DNA of 64,000 nucleotides from Buttiauxella ferragutiae (GCF_001654915.1 NZ_LXEQ01000045.1), one strand, 5' to 3'. Positions 26,613 to 34,178 are shown, counted from the stretch's first letter. Notes: a model not told the origin generated them from the letters alone. A program made the numbers and translations.

Positions 26613-26820
26613 GCTTTCCTCGCTTTTTCTGAATTTTCGGCTTCAATATCAAGGGGCGATCGGGTGCTTCTTCATAGATGCCCTTGTTCACCCGCAATCT
26701 GGATCGCATGTTCCATACATGCCATTTAGTCCAGTTGCGACCGTCATCGATGATAACTATTGCGCCGGCACGATGATTCGGTGAAACACCATCGAGTTCT
26801 TCATCCATTTCATCAAGCAT
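26599..26820 (-). CDS. Conserved-looking small phage protein, 73 residues
   Basis: The frame starts 8 bp inside the 3' end of the 576-codon gene with AGGGA upstream, so it is part of the leftward operon. It has an acidic start (MLDEMDEELDG), a central GAIVIIDDGRNWTKWHVW and a basic end (KPKIQKKRGKHG). The central part reads like a beta-strand-rich domain. Function unknown. Confidence 0.65.
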   Translation of the reverse strand: MLDEMDEELDGVSPNHRAGAIVIIDDGRNWTKWHVWNMRSRLRVNKGIYEEAPDRPLILKPKIQKKRGKHGLT

Positions 26821-28543
26821 TGCATTTTCCCTGCATGTTCAGGATTCCATCAGCCAGGGTTACAGCCATGCCTGGAATATCATCGAGTATGCCGAAGCAG
26901 GCGGGGTTAGTGCACAAACCCTGAAACGCTGCGAGAGTAAGTTGCTGGTGGTAGGTGAGCGCCGATGAAGCGGCCTGCGGGTTTACAATTTCAGCCGTTT
27001 GATTGACGTTATTGATTATGTGGTTAACAGATTTGGTTTTTTGCTCTGCTTCGGTGAGTGGAGTGCGATATTCCACGATCGCGTCCAGCGCTACTTGCTG
27101 ACGAACTGCATCGCTATCAGACCAGCGGTCAAGAAGCGTGGTTCCGACATCGTGAATTTCATCATCGTTAAAGCCTGGCGACAGACAAAACTCCACGCTC
27201 TCAATATCCTTCAGCAATAAAGGCACAACCTCAGAAATTCGATGACCGACAGTGCAAAGTAATTGTTCCGATTCATGCCGATCCATAATGCCTGTGCGAC
27301 CGGAAAGCAGGTCATTAAGTGCGTGGGCGATTTCGATATCACGATCAAACATATCAGGGCGTTCATCAGGTGGCATATCCGGACCAGCCAGAATCTCCTC
27401 GAGCGTAAAGGTGCTACGACCTTTTACTTCCTGCGCCGGCTGGCCAGCACCAGTTATGTTTTGTTCCGGCTCACCATCCGTTGTGTTTTCGATGCCAGGA
27501 ACATTAACTACGCTCTGAGTACCCTCTTCGATAGCATTATCATTAGCGCTCTTATCCTGTTCGTTTTTATGTTTCCAGTCGGCATAGCCTGTGGATTTTT
27601 CACCATTCTCATAACGGCCATTTGCTTCCAGCCACTCTCTGGCCTCACTGCGTAGCTGAATGACATTTGCGCTGGATTCCCAGTCAATCGCTCTGGATAC
27701 CCCGAAGGTTGATGCTGCGTTGTATTCAAGAATATCGCTAATGTAAGCCAGTGTTTTGTATACGCGGGTCTGGATGACACCCTGAGAATCAATGACAACC
27801 TTGCAGGACTTTTCCATTAGCGGTGTTACGTCCGCAGGATCGACATCCGGATAAGTCCTGGCAATGCACGACTCACGATTGAGGTTATGGAGAGAGTGTT
27901 TTTCCGGGCGCTGGTACGGTGCTTCGAGAGTTGCTTCACGCTTTTCAGATGGGGTATCCAGCCATTCCTCAAAAAACACTGCATAAGCGGGCCACTGTGC
28001 CGTTTCATTCACGCCAGCGCGCGCAGCCGCCATCAATTCAGCCTGGCGATCAGGTAGTAGAGCCAGCACGCGTGGTACCTTGGTGATGGCTTCATATAGT
28101 TCTCGCGCAGGACTTGATTCGGTATCGATGGTCAGATCGGTAGCCATGCTGTGCTGCTCAGGGGTAACGTTTTCGAGTGGACCATAAAGAACGAGCAGGG
28201 CGGCGCGAATGCCTTTGGAAGATTTGGATATATCTACGAACTCAGGATTCTTAGGCTCTTCAGGTTCGTGTGAGACATACTCAATAATATTAGTTTCTTT
28301 AACCCAGCGATAATCAGTGGACCATACATTAATTGGTGGGCGATCCATTCCAGGCGCATCTTCAATGATTTTCACATCAAAATAATGTTCAGCAATATCT
28401 GCAAATTTCTGGAAAAACTCACCGGGGATAATTATTGCGGCAGCTTTTTTATTTGCAGCCTCTTTAAAAATTGTATAGGTCTGTAAGTTGAGTTTTTCAG
28501 CCTGAGATTTTTTTGGTACGAGACAACCAATAAATGGTTTCAT
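26813..28543 (-). CDS. Large early protein of 576 residues, RecE-region-like
   Basis: The largest gene of the leftward early operon, with CTGGAG before ATG 28543. The N-terminal 150 residues (MKPFIGCLVPKKSQAEKLNLQTYTIFKEAANKK) resemble the non-catalytic front part of prophage exodeoxyribonuclease VIII-type proteins. The middle is a charged linker (residues 320-390, NKNEQDKSANDN ... TGAGQPAQEV), and the C-terminus looks helical. I see no PD-(D/E)XK nuclease motif of RecE and no RecT partner beside it, so a recombination nuclease function is not supported. It may be a derivative that kept only the accessory part. Confidence 0.5.
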   Translation of the reverse strand: MKPFIGCLVPKKSQAEKLNLQTYTIFKEAANKKAAAIIIPGEFFQKFADIAEHYFDVKIIEDAPGMDRPPINVWSTDYRWVKETNIIEYVSHEPEEPKNPEFVDISKSSKGIRAALLVLYGPLENVTPEQHSMATDLTIDTESSPARELYEAITKVPRVLALLPDRQAELMAAARAGVNETAQWPAYAVFFEEWLDTPSEKREATLEAPYQRPEKHSLHNLNRESCIARTYPDVDPADVTPLMEKSCKVVIDSQGVIQTRVYKTLAYISDILEYNAASTFGVSRAIDWESSANVIQLRSEAREWLEANGRYENGEKSTGYADWKHKNEQDKSANDNAIEEGTQSVVNVPGIENTTDGEPEQNITGAGQPAQEVKGRSTFTLEEILAGPDMPPDERPDMFDRDIEIAHALNDLLSGRTGIMDRHESEQLLCTVGHRISEVVPLLLKDIESVEFCLSPGFNDDEIHDVGTTLLDRWSDSDAVRQQVALDAIVEYRTPLTEAEQKTKSVNHIINNVNQTAEIVNPQAASSALTYHQQLTLAAFQGLCTNPACFGILDDIPGMAVTLADGILNMQGKCNA

Positions 28544-28554
28544 AGTATCTCCAG

Positions 28555-28767
28555 TTAATAACGATGATAGCCAGCACGCAATAGCCGCTGATTGTGATAG
28601 GCATTGCGCACTTTAATTAATTTGGCTTGAGACTTTTTATTCTTGCTGCAAGCTGGGCAGTAATAACCAATTCGATGATTAAATTTACTACCCGTTGCAA
28701 TTGCTTCGAGTTCTGATTCATCGCAAGGTTTTGCGCAACCAGTGCAAACAGTGGTCACGCTTTCCAC
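28555..28767 (-). CDS. Small zinc-ribbon protein
   Basis: A 70-residue protein with C-x2-C-x3-C near the N-terminus (CTGCAKPC) and C-x2-C (YYCPACSKN) about 28 residues later, the spacing of a treble-clef or zinc-ribbon finger. The tail is very basic (KSQAKLIKVRNAYHNQRLLRAGYHRY), suggesting nucleic-acid binding. The start is GTG with AGGTGAGAA upstream, and it overlaps the preceding gene by 13 bp. Confidence 0.65.
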   Translation of the reverse strand: MESVTTVCTGCAKPCDESELEAIATGSKFNHRIGYYCPACSKNKKSQAKLIKVRNAYHNQRLLRAGYHRY

Positions 28768-29033
28768 TTCTCACCTTGAGTGCATGACCCTATGCGAACC
28801 TCCGAAAGGGTATTGGTTTCCGCTTCACGGATAAGCAACCAGATGCGCTCCAGCTCATCAATAGCCGACTTACTATCAGGGAATGCGTCATGAACAATTC
28901 CAGAAGAAAACAAAACTATATTTTTTCCGCATGGCTGAGTTTTTATATAAGCAAATGACTCGCCATCGACATTGGCAGTAACTTCGGCAACGTCATGACT
29001 TAATTTATAAAGAGTGAATATTTTATTAGACAT
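28755..29033 (-). CDS. Hypothetical early phage protein, 92 residues
   Basis: ATG 29033 follows AAGGGTTAAAC. The protein (MSNKIFTLYKLSHDVAEVTANVDGESFAYIKT...) is acidic with an alpha-beta pattern and no recognisable motif. It is coupled to the zinc-ribbon gene and sits in the leftward operon. Confidence 0.6.
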   Translation of the reverse strand: MSNKIFTLYKLSHDVAEVTANVDGESFAYIKTQPCGKNIVLFSSGIVHDAFPDSKSAIDELERIWLLIREAETNTLSEVRIGSCTQGEKWKA

Positions 29034-29103
29034 GTTTAACCCTTAAATTTTGATTGCAAAAATCCCTGCCATTGCAGGCATATAAAACAGATGAATTAAA
29101 TTT

Positions 29104-29286
29104 TTATTGCTGGCGCGCTACGCCATTAATGGGAATGCACTGAGCGTTAAATAATCTCTCTTCGAAAATTACTTCCTCACATGCCTTCTCACTGGTAAAG
29201 ACAGTTAACACCCCATCCTCACAATTAATATCACTTGGAGAGCATGCAGCAACAGCCAAAGTAAATAACACGCCCGCGGAAATCAT
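29104..29286 (-). CDS. Small cysteine-rich, possibly exported protein, 60 residues
   Basis: Begins MISAGVLFTLAVAAC, a hydrophobic stretch ending in an A-A-C motif that could serve as a lipobox, although the n-region has no positive charge. Three further cysteines (INCEDG, KACEEV, AQCIP) could make disulfides in the periplasm. Its ATG overlaps the stop of the upstream Kil-like gene (ATGA). Product unknown. Confidence 0.5.
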   Translation of the reverse strand: MISAGVLFTLAVAACSPSDINCEDGVLTVFTSEKACEEVIFEERLFNAQCIPINGVARQQ

Positions 29287-29420
29287 TTAATACCGTACCT
29301 TGCTTTTACTAAATCACGTTCTGCCATTGCTTCACCAAGCATATCCATATCAATGCTGATAATGAATGCAGCAATTGCAAGCTTAACGTTAGCCACAGCC
29401 ATCCAATATGAAGCATCCAT
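29283..29420 (-). CDS. Kil-like cell-division inhibitor peptide, 45 residues
   Basis: A 45-residue frame follows GAGGTGATTT and ATG 29420. Aligned by eye with lambda Kil, it shares the MD start, MA, a lysine followed by IA-x-FI, and a later M-x2-EA, at matching spacing and length. Lambda Kil blocks FtsZ ring formation during early infection and is made from the pL operon, as here. The match is weak and based on few residues, so another small early peptide is possible. A stable inverted-repeat element lies immediately upstream. Confidence 0.45.
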   Translation of the reverse strand: MDASYWMAVANVKLAIAAFIISIDMDMLGEAMAERDLVKARYGIK

Positions 29421-29441
29421 AAATCACCTCGATAATAAATC

Positions 29442-29582
29442 AGACTTTGCGGTGCAGTGCCGGGTGCCTCCCGGTAGTCACAACCAGCTGGGCATTGTGA
29501 CTGACACCTTATTACCCAAAACGGTGAGTCTCTTTCCGCTGTGCCGCGAGCGCATAGCCGCATTCACTGCACCGCAAAGTCT
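29442..29582 (-). ncRNA. Structured element closed by an 18-bp perfect inverted repeat
   Basis: AGACTTTGCGGTGCAGTG at 29442-29459 is repeated exactly, inverted, at 29565-29582. Inside lie two more perfect hairpins: AGTCACAA / TTGTGACT (29476-29502 area) and CCGGG / CCCGG beside the outer stem. A transcript of either strand would fold as a multi-branched structure. The right-hand arm ends 22 nt before the Kil-like start on the minus strand, so it could form the leader of that gene or an independent RNA. No protein frame explains the symmetry. Confidence 0.55.
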
Positions 29583-29668
29583 ATTTAAATTTGAATTTAG
29601 CCTGTCTTTTAGCCACTTCAGGCTCGGTGGTATCCTCACGGGAGTTCAAACCAACGTAGGAAAATATT

Positions 29669-29890
29669 ATGTCAACAAAAATGCCATTTTATTCGATGTC
29701 AGTTGCTGAATTTAAGGAACGGATAGGCAGATACATATCCGAGCTACCTGATGACCACGAAATTTATTTTGGTCATGGAAATCTAGAGTTCTATCGCTTA
29801 AAGATAAGAAATAGCGAAGGAACTATGCATCAGATTGAATTCAACCAGACGTATGATGTGTATTATTGCGACGATTCATCTCAGCAATAA
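29669..29890 (+). CDS. Hypothetical 73-residue protein on the opposite strand of the early operon
   Basis: ATG 29669 follows TAGGAAAATATT. The protein (MSTKMPFYSMSVAEFKERIGRYISELPDDHEIYFGHGNLEFYRLKI...) is acidic with a compact alpha-beta pattern. It runs rightward, against the leftward operon, and overlaps the end of the 189-codon gene by 50 bp. It must have its own promoter and may be expressed in the lysogen. No family recognised. Confidence 0.6.
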   Translation: MSTKMPFYSMSVAEFKERIGRYISELPDDHEIYFGHGNLEFYRLKIRNSEGTMHQIEFNQTYDVYYCDDSSQQ

Positions 29891-30410
29891 TTTTATTTCT
29901 GGTTAATCGGTCGGTGTCGGTCCCACCCATGAAGCATTCAATGGCATACACTGCTTCTTGTATGCCAGATGTTGCATAAATGGAATCATGTTGACCATCA
30001 ATAAACGTCTGTAATGCCCAGCCCCCCACATCGTTTAATACACAGGTGATGGCTTTCTTGCTCTTTTCGATATCAGATAGAATTATATTTTTCTGTGCAG
30101 GCTTAGGGGGATTAACGACCATTTTAATCGATATATTATAATTGTTTGATTCATTGGTATTGCCAGTCCCCGAGCCCCGTACTGGTTCCATCGTAGAGAT
30201 CCCCATGTAGTAATAAAGAAGGCGCGCAAGCTTTTCATCAGCAGAGGCGGCGGCTTCTTCTGCCTTGCCTTCATACAAAGATACGAAAGCCGCTTTCACT
30301 TTCCCTGCAATAACCAGCTCAGTTTCTTCACGAAACCCCTGAGTCAGCATTTCACGTAGAGCGCCCAATGCCTGTTCCTGCGCTTCTGGTGGTAAATTTT
30401 TAAATTCCAT
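29841..30410 (-). CDS. First gene of the leftward early operon, 189 residues, unknown
   Basis: I choose ATG 30410 (MEFKNLPPEAQEQALGAL), which has AGGAG 5 nt upstream. The frame extends to a TTG at 30524, but that codon lies in the -35 region of the probable pL promoter. The N-terminal half is helical and acidic (KAEEAAASADEKLARLLYYYMG). The C-terminal half contains ISIKMVVNPPKPAQKNIILSD and ends in a polar tail. Function unknown. Confidence 0.6.
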   Translation of the reverse strand: MEFKNLPPEAQEQALGALREMLTQGFREETELVIAGKVKAAFVSLYEGKAEEAAASADEKLARLLYYYMGISTMEPVRGSGTGNTNESNNYNISIKMVVNPPKPAQKNIILSDIEKSKKAITCVLNDVGGWALQTFIDGQHDSIYATSGIQEAVYAIECFMGGTDTDRLTRNKIIAEMNRRNNTHHTSG

Positions 30411-30495
30411 CATCTCTCCTGTTAGCCCTGTAACGCTGGGTAGCGGAACATTTTTAACTGAGTAATCACTGCTGAGTGATTGCTTGATTGGTTGT

Positions 30496-30547
30496 AGGTT
30501 AGTTTTCTCAAGATGATTGGTCAATAAATAAATTGAGAAAACTCAAT
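30496..30547 (-). promoter_or_regulatory. Leftward early promoter with repressor operators
   Basis: On the minus strand TTGACC (30524-30519), a 17-bp spacer and TAACCT (30501-30496) form a promoter. The spacer contains CTTGAGAAAACT, a degenerate copy of the operator. A perfect palindromic operator ATTGAGAAAACTCAAT occupies 30532-30547, just upstream of the -35 box. Confidence 0.65.
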
Positions 30548-30612
30548 GTGGAGGGCGTAATAATACGCAACACATTGAAAGTGAAGTGTATTAATTATTA
30601 GTTAAAGACTAT

Positions 30613-31017
30613 CTATTGCTGAGAGTTGCGCTTTCTGGCTTCAAGGAGTTCATTAAATAGGCGGTTAAAGTTTTTAACCCGCGCTCGCATGTTGCTTTTT
30701 TGGGCTTTCTGCTCAGATTCAGGTAGCGCTCGATATAACTGCAATAGTTCTTGCTCATCTTCATTGAGTTGCTGCACTGCTGAGGACTGCGGTTCGTCTG
30801 GGATTTTGTCGTCATCACCAAACAAAATCCATGTTGGAGAACATTGCAGCACAGTTGCAAGTTTATGCAGATTTTCGCCACGCGGGGCGGTGTTGTCACT
30901 TTCCCACAGCGAAATTGAAGAATCAGAAACACCTGCAGCCTTACTCAACTCATTTTGACTTAAGCCGATCTGCTTGCGTCTCTGCCGGATTCTTTGGCCT
31001 AGCGTCATTTCATTCAT
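30613..31017 (-). CDS. DicA-like prophage repressor
   Basis: This 134-residue protein has an N-terminal XRE helix-turn-helix (IGLSQNELSKAAGVSDSSISLWE) and a C-terminal part nearly matching E. coli DicA: LQCSPTWILFGDDDK, then ALPESEQKAQ, MRARVKNFNRLFNELLEAR. DicA-type repressors lack the LexA-like peptidase domain of lambda CI, so they are not expected to self-cleave in the SOS response. It lies between two divergent promoters that carry identical palindromes, its likely targets. Confidence 0.88.
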   Translation of the reverse strand: MNEMTLGQRIRQRRKQIGLSQNELSKAAGVSDSSISLWESDNTAPRGENLHKLATVLQCSPTWILFGDDDKIPDEPQSSAVQQLNEDEQELLQLYRALPESEQKAQKSNMRARVKNFNRLFNELLEARKRNSQQ

Positions 31018-31038
31018 ATTTAGATATCTTAATATTCC

Positions 31039-31082
31039 TTGACCTGAGTTTCCTTGCGTGGTTAGTATTGAGAAAACTCAAT
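31039..31082 (+). promoter_or_regulatory. Rightward early promoter with repressor operators
   Basis: TTGACC (31039-31044), a 17-bp spacer and TTAGTA (31062-31067) form the promoter of the Cro-like gene. A half-conserved operator (TGAGTTT-C) lies in the spacer, and the perfect palindrome ATTGAGAAAACTCAAT covers 31067-31082, overlapping the start site. The layout mirrors the leftward promoter. Confidence 0.65.
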
Positions 31083-31095
31083 ATCGGGAGCGATA

Positions 31096-31338
31096 ATGTT
31101 AAAATCAGAAGTAATAGAATTTTTCGGTACCAATGTGCGGGTGGCGGTCATGGCTGGTATTGATCCCTCCGCCGTTAGCCAGTGGAAGGAGCTTGTACCA
31201 GAGCGTTGTGCTCAGCGCTTAGCTGATGCATCTGGCGGCGCTTTGGTTTATGACAAAGAGATCTACGACAAACACCGCAAAGCCAAACGCCAACATTTAA
31301 GGATGAATCATGCAAATTGCTCTTCACCAAAACCATAG
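31096..31338 (+). CDS. DicC/Cro-like regulator
   Basis: An 80-residue YdaS/Cro-family protein: MLKSEVIEFFGTNVRVAVMAGIDPSAVSQWKELVPERCAQRLADAS, with the LxYDxxxYDxxRKAKR tail of E. coli DicC. It is divergent from the DicA-like gene and preceded by GGGAG. By analogy it antagonises the repressor during lytic entry. Confidence 0.85.
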   Translation: MLKSEVIEFFGTNVRVAVMAGIDPSAVSQWKELVPERCAQRLADASGGALVYDKEIYDKHRKAKRQHLRMNHANCSSPKP

Positions 31339-31864
31339 CAACCGGCGTAGCAAAAATCTGATGTTTGGGCATCAGTCAGCATCCCGCAAGGCGGATTGCG
31401 ATATTTCGCACGAAGATATTCGCTGTGCTGTTCGTGGTTGGGCGGCGAGTGAGGGTGGGCAAGAAGCGGCGGCAATTATGATCGTTAATGCCTGGAAAGC
31501 ACAGGGCGGTAACGGACTTAATTTGCCTGACGATACAGCAAGGCAAAAACAAAAGATTTTCCGCTGGCTTGATGGTGATTCTCCACGATACCGCGAATAT
31601 ATCCGGATACTCACGCCGGCAATTTTGGATGTACTGCCAGTTGAGTTCCGCAATCGTGTTATCGCGCCCGATTTAAAAATGTTGCTGGTCACCACGGGAA
31701 TGAAAGAGACATCCGAAGCCATACAGGCTGTTGCAATGGATGCGCCTCAACATCAAAAGCTCAAAGAGCTAAGCGAAGGGATTACCTCTCTGTTCCGTCT
31801 GGCTGATCCAGGCTTACTTGCGCCATTGATGGACATGGTAACCATGACCTTGGGAATAGTTTGA
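31310..31864 (+). CDS. YdaT-family regulator (CII-like)
   Basis: A 184-residue protein overlapping the Cro-like gene by 29 bp, with AAGGA before ATG 31310. The segment DISHEDIRCAVRGWAASEGGQEAAAIMIVNAW ... DDTARQKQKIFRWLDGDSPRYREYIRILTPAILDVLP matches the YdaT family next to YdaS in Rac-type prophages. YdaT proteins are DNA-binding tetramers that occupy the CII position and are toxic when overexpressed. Confidence 0.8.
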   Translation: MQIALHQNHSNRRSKNLMFGHQSASRKADCDISHEDIRCAVRGWAASEGGQEAAAIMIVNAWKAQGGNGLNLPDDTARQKQKIFRWLDGDSPRYREYIRILTPAILDVLPVEFRNRVIAPDLKMLLVTTGMKETSEAIQAVAMDAPQHQKLKELSEGITSLFRLADPGLLAPLMDMVTMTLGIV

Positions 31865-31874
31865 GGCGCCAAAT

Positions 31875-32003
31875 ATGCAACATGAAGATTTGATGCTCAG
31901 TCAGCACAAAAACATATTGCTGCCTGTAAGTTATGACGAAAGCCAGGCTGGTATCCGTCACAGCGCGTCTGCGAGAGGGATGAATTTTGTCCGCATTAAT
32001 TAA
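31875..32003 (+). CDS. Small phage protein, 42 residues
   Basis: An ATG at 31875, 10 bp after the previous stop, opens a 42-residue frame (MQHEDLMLSQHKNILLPVSYD...) whose end overlaps the start of the replication gene by 17 bp. The tight packing supports a gene or a leader for translational coupling. No family recognised. Confidence 0.4.
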   Translation: MQHEDLMLSQHKNILLPVSYDESQAGIRHSASARGMNFVRIN

Positions 32004-33066
32004 GTTACTTGATCGCCCGGTGGCATACCAACCGGCTTTTGCTCAACTCAGTGCGGGGAAGGTAAGACTTGGCCCGACGGCAGCAGTGCTTCTTTCCCAG
32101 TTCGTTTACTGGCACAACCGCATGGATGGCGGCTGGATGTACAAAACCCGAACGGACATTAAAAAAGAGACCGGGTTGAGCCGCGATGAGCAAGAAACTG
32201 CTCGCAAGAGACTCATTGCGATCGGAGTGCTTGAAGAGGATCTCCGTGGAGTCCCGGCTACGCTGCACTACAAAATAAATTCCGAGCGACTGGAAGAGCT
32301 TTTATTGTCGCCGGGGTGCAATGAATCACAGTTGGGGGCAACCCCACCAACTAGAAGGCGGCAACCCCGCCAACTAGATGGCGACATTCCCGCCAACAAG
32401 ATGGTGGAAACACCGCCAACAAGAAAGCTGGAACCCTGCCAACAGGTTGGTGGCGATCCCGCCAACTTTCCTACAGGAGATTACACAGAGAGTACTCAAG
32501 AGACTACGCAGAGAGAGTGTCAGGCAGACGAGCCGCCCGACGATTTCGACGATCCGGCTTTGCGGGTTTTAAACCACATGAACCGAACTACCGGTGCAAA
32601 GTTCCAGGATGGCAAAACCACAATGGGATTTATCAACGGGCTGCTGGTTGGGGAGTACGTCGCTGACGAGCTGATCCTGGTTATCGATCACCGGTCGGAA
32701 CTCTGGGCTAATGATCTAAAAATGTCTCAGTACCTCTGTCCTAAAACGCTTTTCAGTTTCGAAAACTTCGAGGGATATCTGCCACTGGCCCGAAAATGGC
32801 ACGAAGACGGACGGCCAGAACTTGGCAGTAAACCACTTGTGAAAATCGACTCAGAGGAACGTGATGTTGCACGCAAACGCTTTCTGGGCTCAAGCGTAAA
32901 CATCCTGCAAAAAAGCGTCATTGAAATAGCAACACGTAAGTCTGCGGCCACGGCGGACATCAAAAATATGTCCCCGGAGGCTGCAAAACGAATTTGGGAC
33001 AAGCTCTGGCAGGAAAACGCCCAGCGCATCCACGACAACGGAAAAATTAACCTAGCCAGCACCTAA
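31987..33066 (+). CDS. Phage replication initiation protein (Phg_2220_C-type)
   Basis: A 359-residue protein in the position of lambda O. The N-terminus (LIKLLDRPVAYQPAFAQLSAGKVRLGPTAAVLLSQFVYW ... TRTDIKKETGLSRDEQETARKRL) is a winged-helix domain. Residues 185-260 (LRVLNHMNRTTGAKFQDGKTTMGFINGLL ... YLCPKTLFSFENFEGYL) fit the conserved phage C-terminal domain Phg_2220_C. The start is TTG with GAGAGGG upstream. Short near-repeats rich in CCCGCCAACTAG/CACCGCCAACAAG occur inside the gene (32340-32470) and may act as origin iterons, as in lambda O. Confidence 0.82.
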   Translation: MSALIKLLDRPVAYQPAFAQLSAGKVRLGPTAAVLLSQFVYWHNRMDGGWMYKTRTDIKKETGLSRDEQETARKRLIAIGVLEEDLRGVPATLHYKINSERLEELLLSPGCNESQLGATPPTRRRQPRQLDGDIPANKMVETPPTRKLEPCQQVGGDPANFPTGDYTESTQETTQRECQADEPPDDFDDPALRVLNHMNRTTGAKFQDGKTTMGFINGLLVGEYVADELILVIDHRSELWANDLKMSQYLCPKTLFSFENFEGYLPLARKWHEDGRPELGSKPLVKIDSEERDVARKRFLGSSVNILQKSVIEIATRKSAATADIKNMSPEAAKRIWDKLWQENAQRIHDNGKINLAST

Positions 33067-33077
33067 TTCGGGAGCAA

Positions 33078-33245
33078 ATGATGGAAACGGCGACAACTCG
33101 TGAAATTGCCGCACAGATGGTAATTGAAGTACCTTAAACGCCGGCCATGCTGATTGACCACTCCAGCGGATTCGAATTTAAGCCAACCCGTATGAGTAAC
33201 TTTGCTTTGTTCCTGCGTTACTCAACCAAGCGCGTACTTTCATGA
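33078..33245 (+). pseudogene. Broken remnant of the gene that followed the replication initiator
   Basis: ATG 33078 starts a short frame (METATTREIAAQMVIEVP) that stops at 33137. The next frame immediately continues with plausible protein sequence (PAMLIDHSSGFEFKPTRMSNFALFLRYSTKR) to 33245. Together they look like one small gene with a frameshift. It lies exactly at the left border of the autotransporter cassette. The original product is not recognisable. Confidence 0.4.
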
Positions 33246-33281
33246 ACTAACCGAAGATGTGAAGACCTGAACGTAACACCA

Positions 33282-34178
33282 TCAGACTTCCAAGGATGAT
33301 TGAACTGGTGCATCTGTGACAGCAGTGATGAACCAGTTAATAAAACTTCCTTTTATCTCATTCCTGTAAAGCACATCAAATTCCAGGGCTTTTTTAGAAG
33401 GGCGAACAGATGTCTTAACCAGGCGGTCATCTCCCAGTTTCTGCTGTCTTTTAACAATCCATTCAGGAAGCTCGCACCAGCCAAAACCCTGTGCACATAA
33501 CCCGTAAGCCCGAAAAATACTGTCGGTAAAAATGTCATCTCTCGGGGATCGATTCACCGTTGTCCCGTTAAGTACCCGGATGCGTCGCACGACTTTAATA
33601 TCATGTTCGCTAATATCATTGCGCAGGAACAGCGGGTGATCCTTAGAACAATACACATGTAAGGGAGAACTGAACCATGTCCTGCGTCCGGTTAGCTCGA
33701 TCGGATAGTTCATTCTTGATTTCAGTGCCGGTATCACGACAACATCAGCCTCACGACGAAGTAACATTTCCACCGCATCATGACTTTCGGCAGTCAGCAT
33801 AGTTAGTTTCATGCCATTGATCTTCGAAAGGTACTGCTCCTTGATCATCTCTCGTTGTTCAACGGGAACATATTCAGACAAAATTAACGTAATGGCCGAT
33901 TCCCGCTCATCCAGGAGCTCACCCGTCATGTTCAGTAATTCCTGGTGTGACAGTACGACATTTCGGGCAGATGAATAGACCACTTCGCCTTTTGATGTCA
34001 GTGTCGGGCTTCTCCCGTTTCGGTCAAAAAGATTGATATGAAGCTCATCCTCCAGATTGGCCACCAGGATACTTATCGTAGCCTGCGATTTATTTAATTT
34101 TTTTGCTGCCTTAGAAAAACCACCACAATCTACGCATGCAATAAAGGCCTGCAAGGACTCTAACGATACTTTTCCCAT
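33282..34178 (-). CDS. LysR-family transcriptional regulator
   Basis: 298 residues with the LysR winged helix at the N-terminus (LESLQAFIACVDCGGFSKAAKKLNKSQATISILVANLEDELHINLFDR) and a periplasmic-binding-type effector domain behind it. AAGGGA precedes ATG 34178. It is transcribed away from the autotransporter gene across a 550-bp region, the usual arrangement for a LysR regulator and its target. It has no counterpart in ordinary lambdoid phages, so it belongs to the cargo. Confidence 0.92.
   Translation of the reverse strand: MGKVSLESLQAFIACVDCGGFSKAAKKLNKSQATISILVANLEDELHINLFDRNGRSPTLTSKGEVVYSSARNVVLSHQELLNMTGELLDERESAITLILSEYVPVEQREMIKEQYLSKINGMKLTMLTAESHDAVEMLLRREADVVVIPALKSRMNYPIELTGRRTWFSSPLHVYCSKDHPLFLRNDISEHDIKVVRRIRVLNGTTVNRSPRDDIFTDSIFRAYGLCAQGFGWCELPEWIVKRQQKLGDDRLVKTSVRPSKKALEFDVLYRNEIKGSFINWFITAVTDAPVQSSLEV

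Noticed and set aside
26813..28543. A functional RecE-type exonuclease
   Set aside because: The C-terminal catalytic motif is not visible and no RecT partner is adjacent, so only a weak resemblance of the front part remains.
29309..29563. An 84-codon leftward frame across the inverted-repeat element
   Set aside because: It lies in the structured element, has no good ribosome-binding site and overlaps the better supported 45-codon Kil-like gene in another frame.
29353..29709. A 118-codon rightward frame over the same region
   Set aside because: It crosses the inverted repeats and the start of the 73-codon gene, has unlikely composition and no start signal.
30411..30524. A longer N-terminus (38 codons, TTG start) for the first leftward gene
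   Set aside because: The TTG lies in the -35 region of the probable leftward promoter, while ATG 30410 has a proper AGGAG site.
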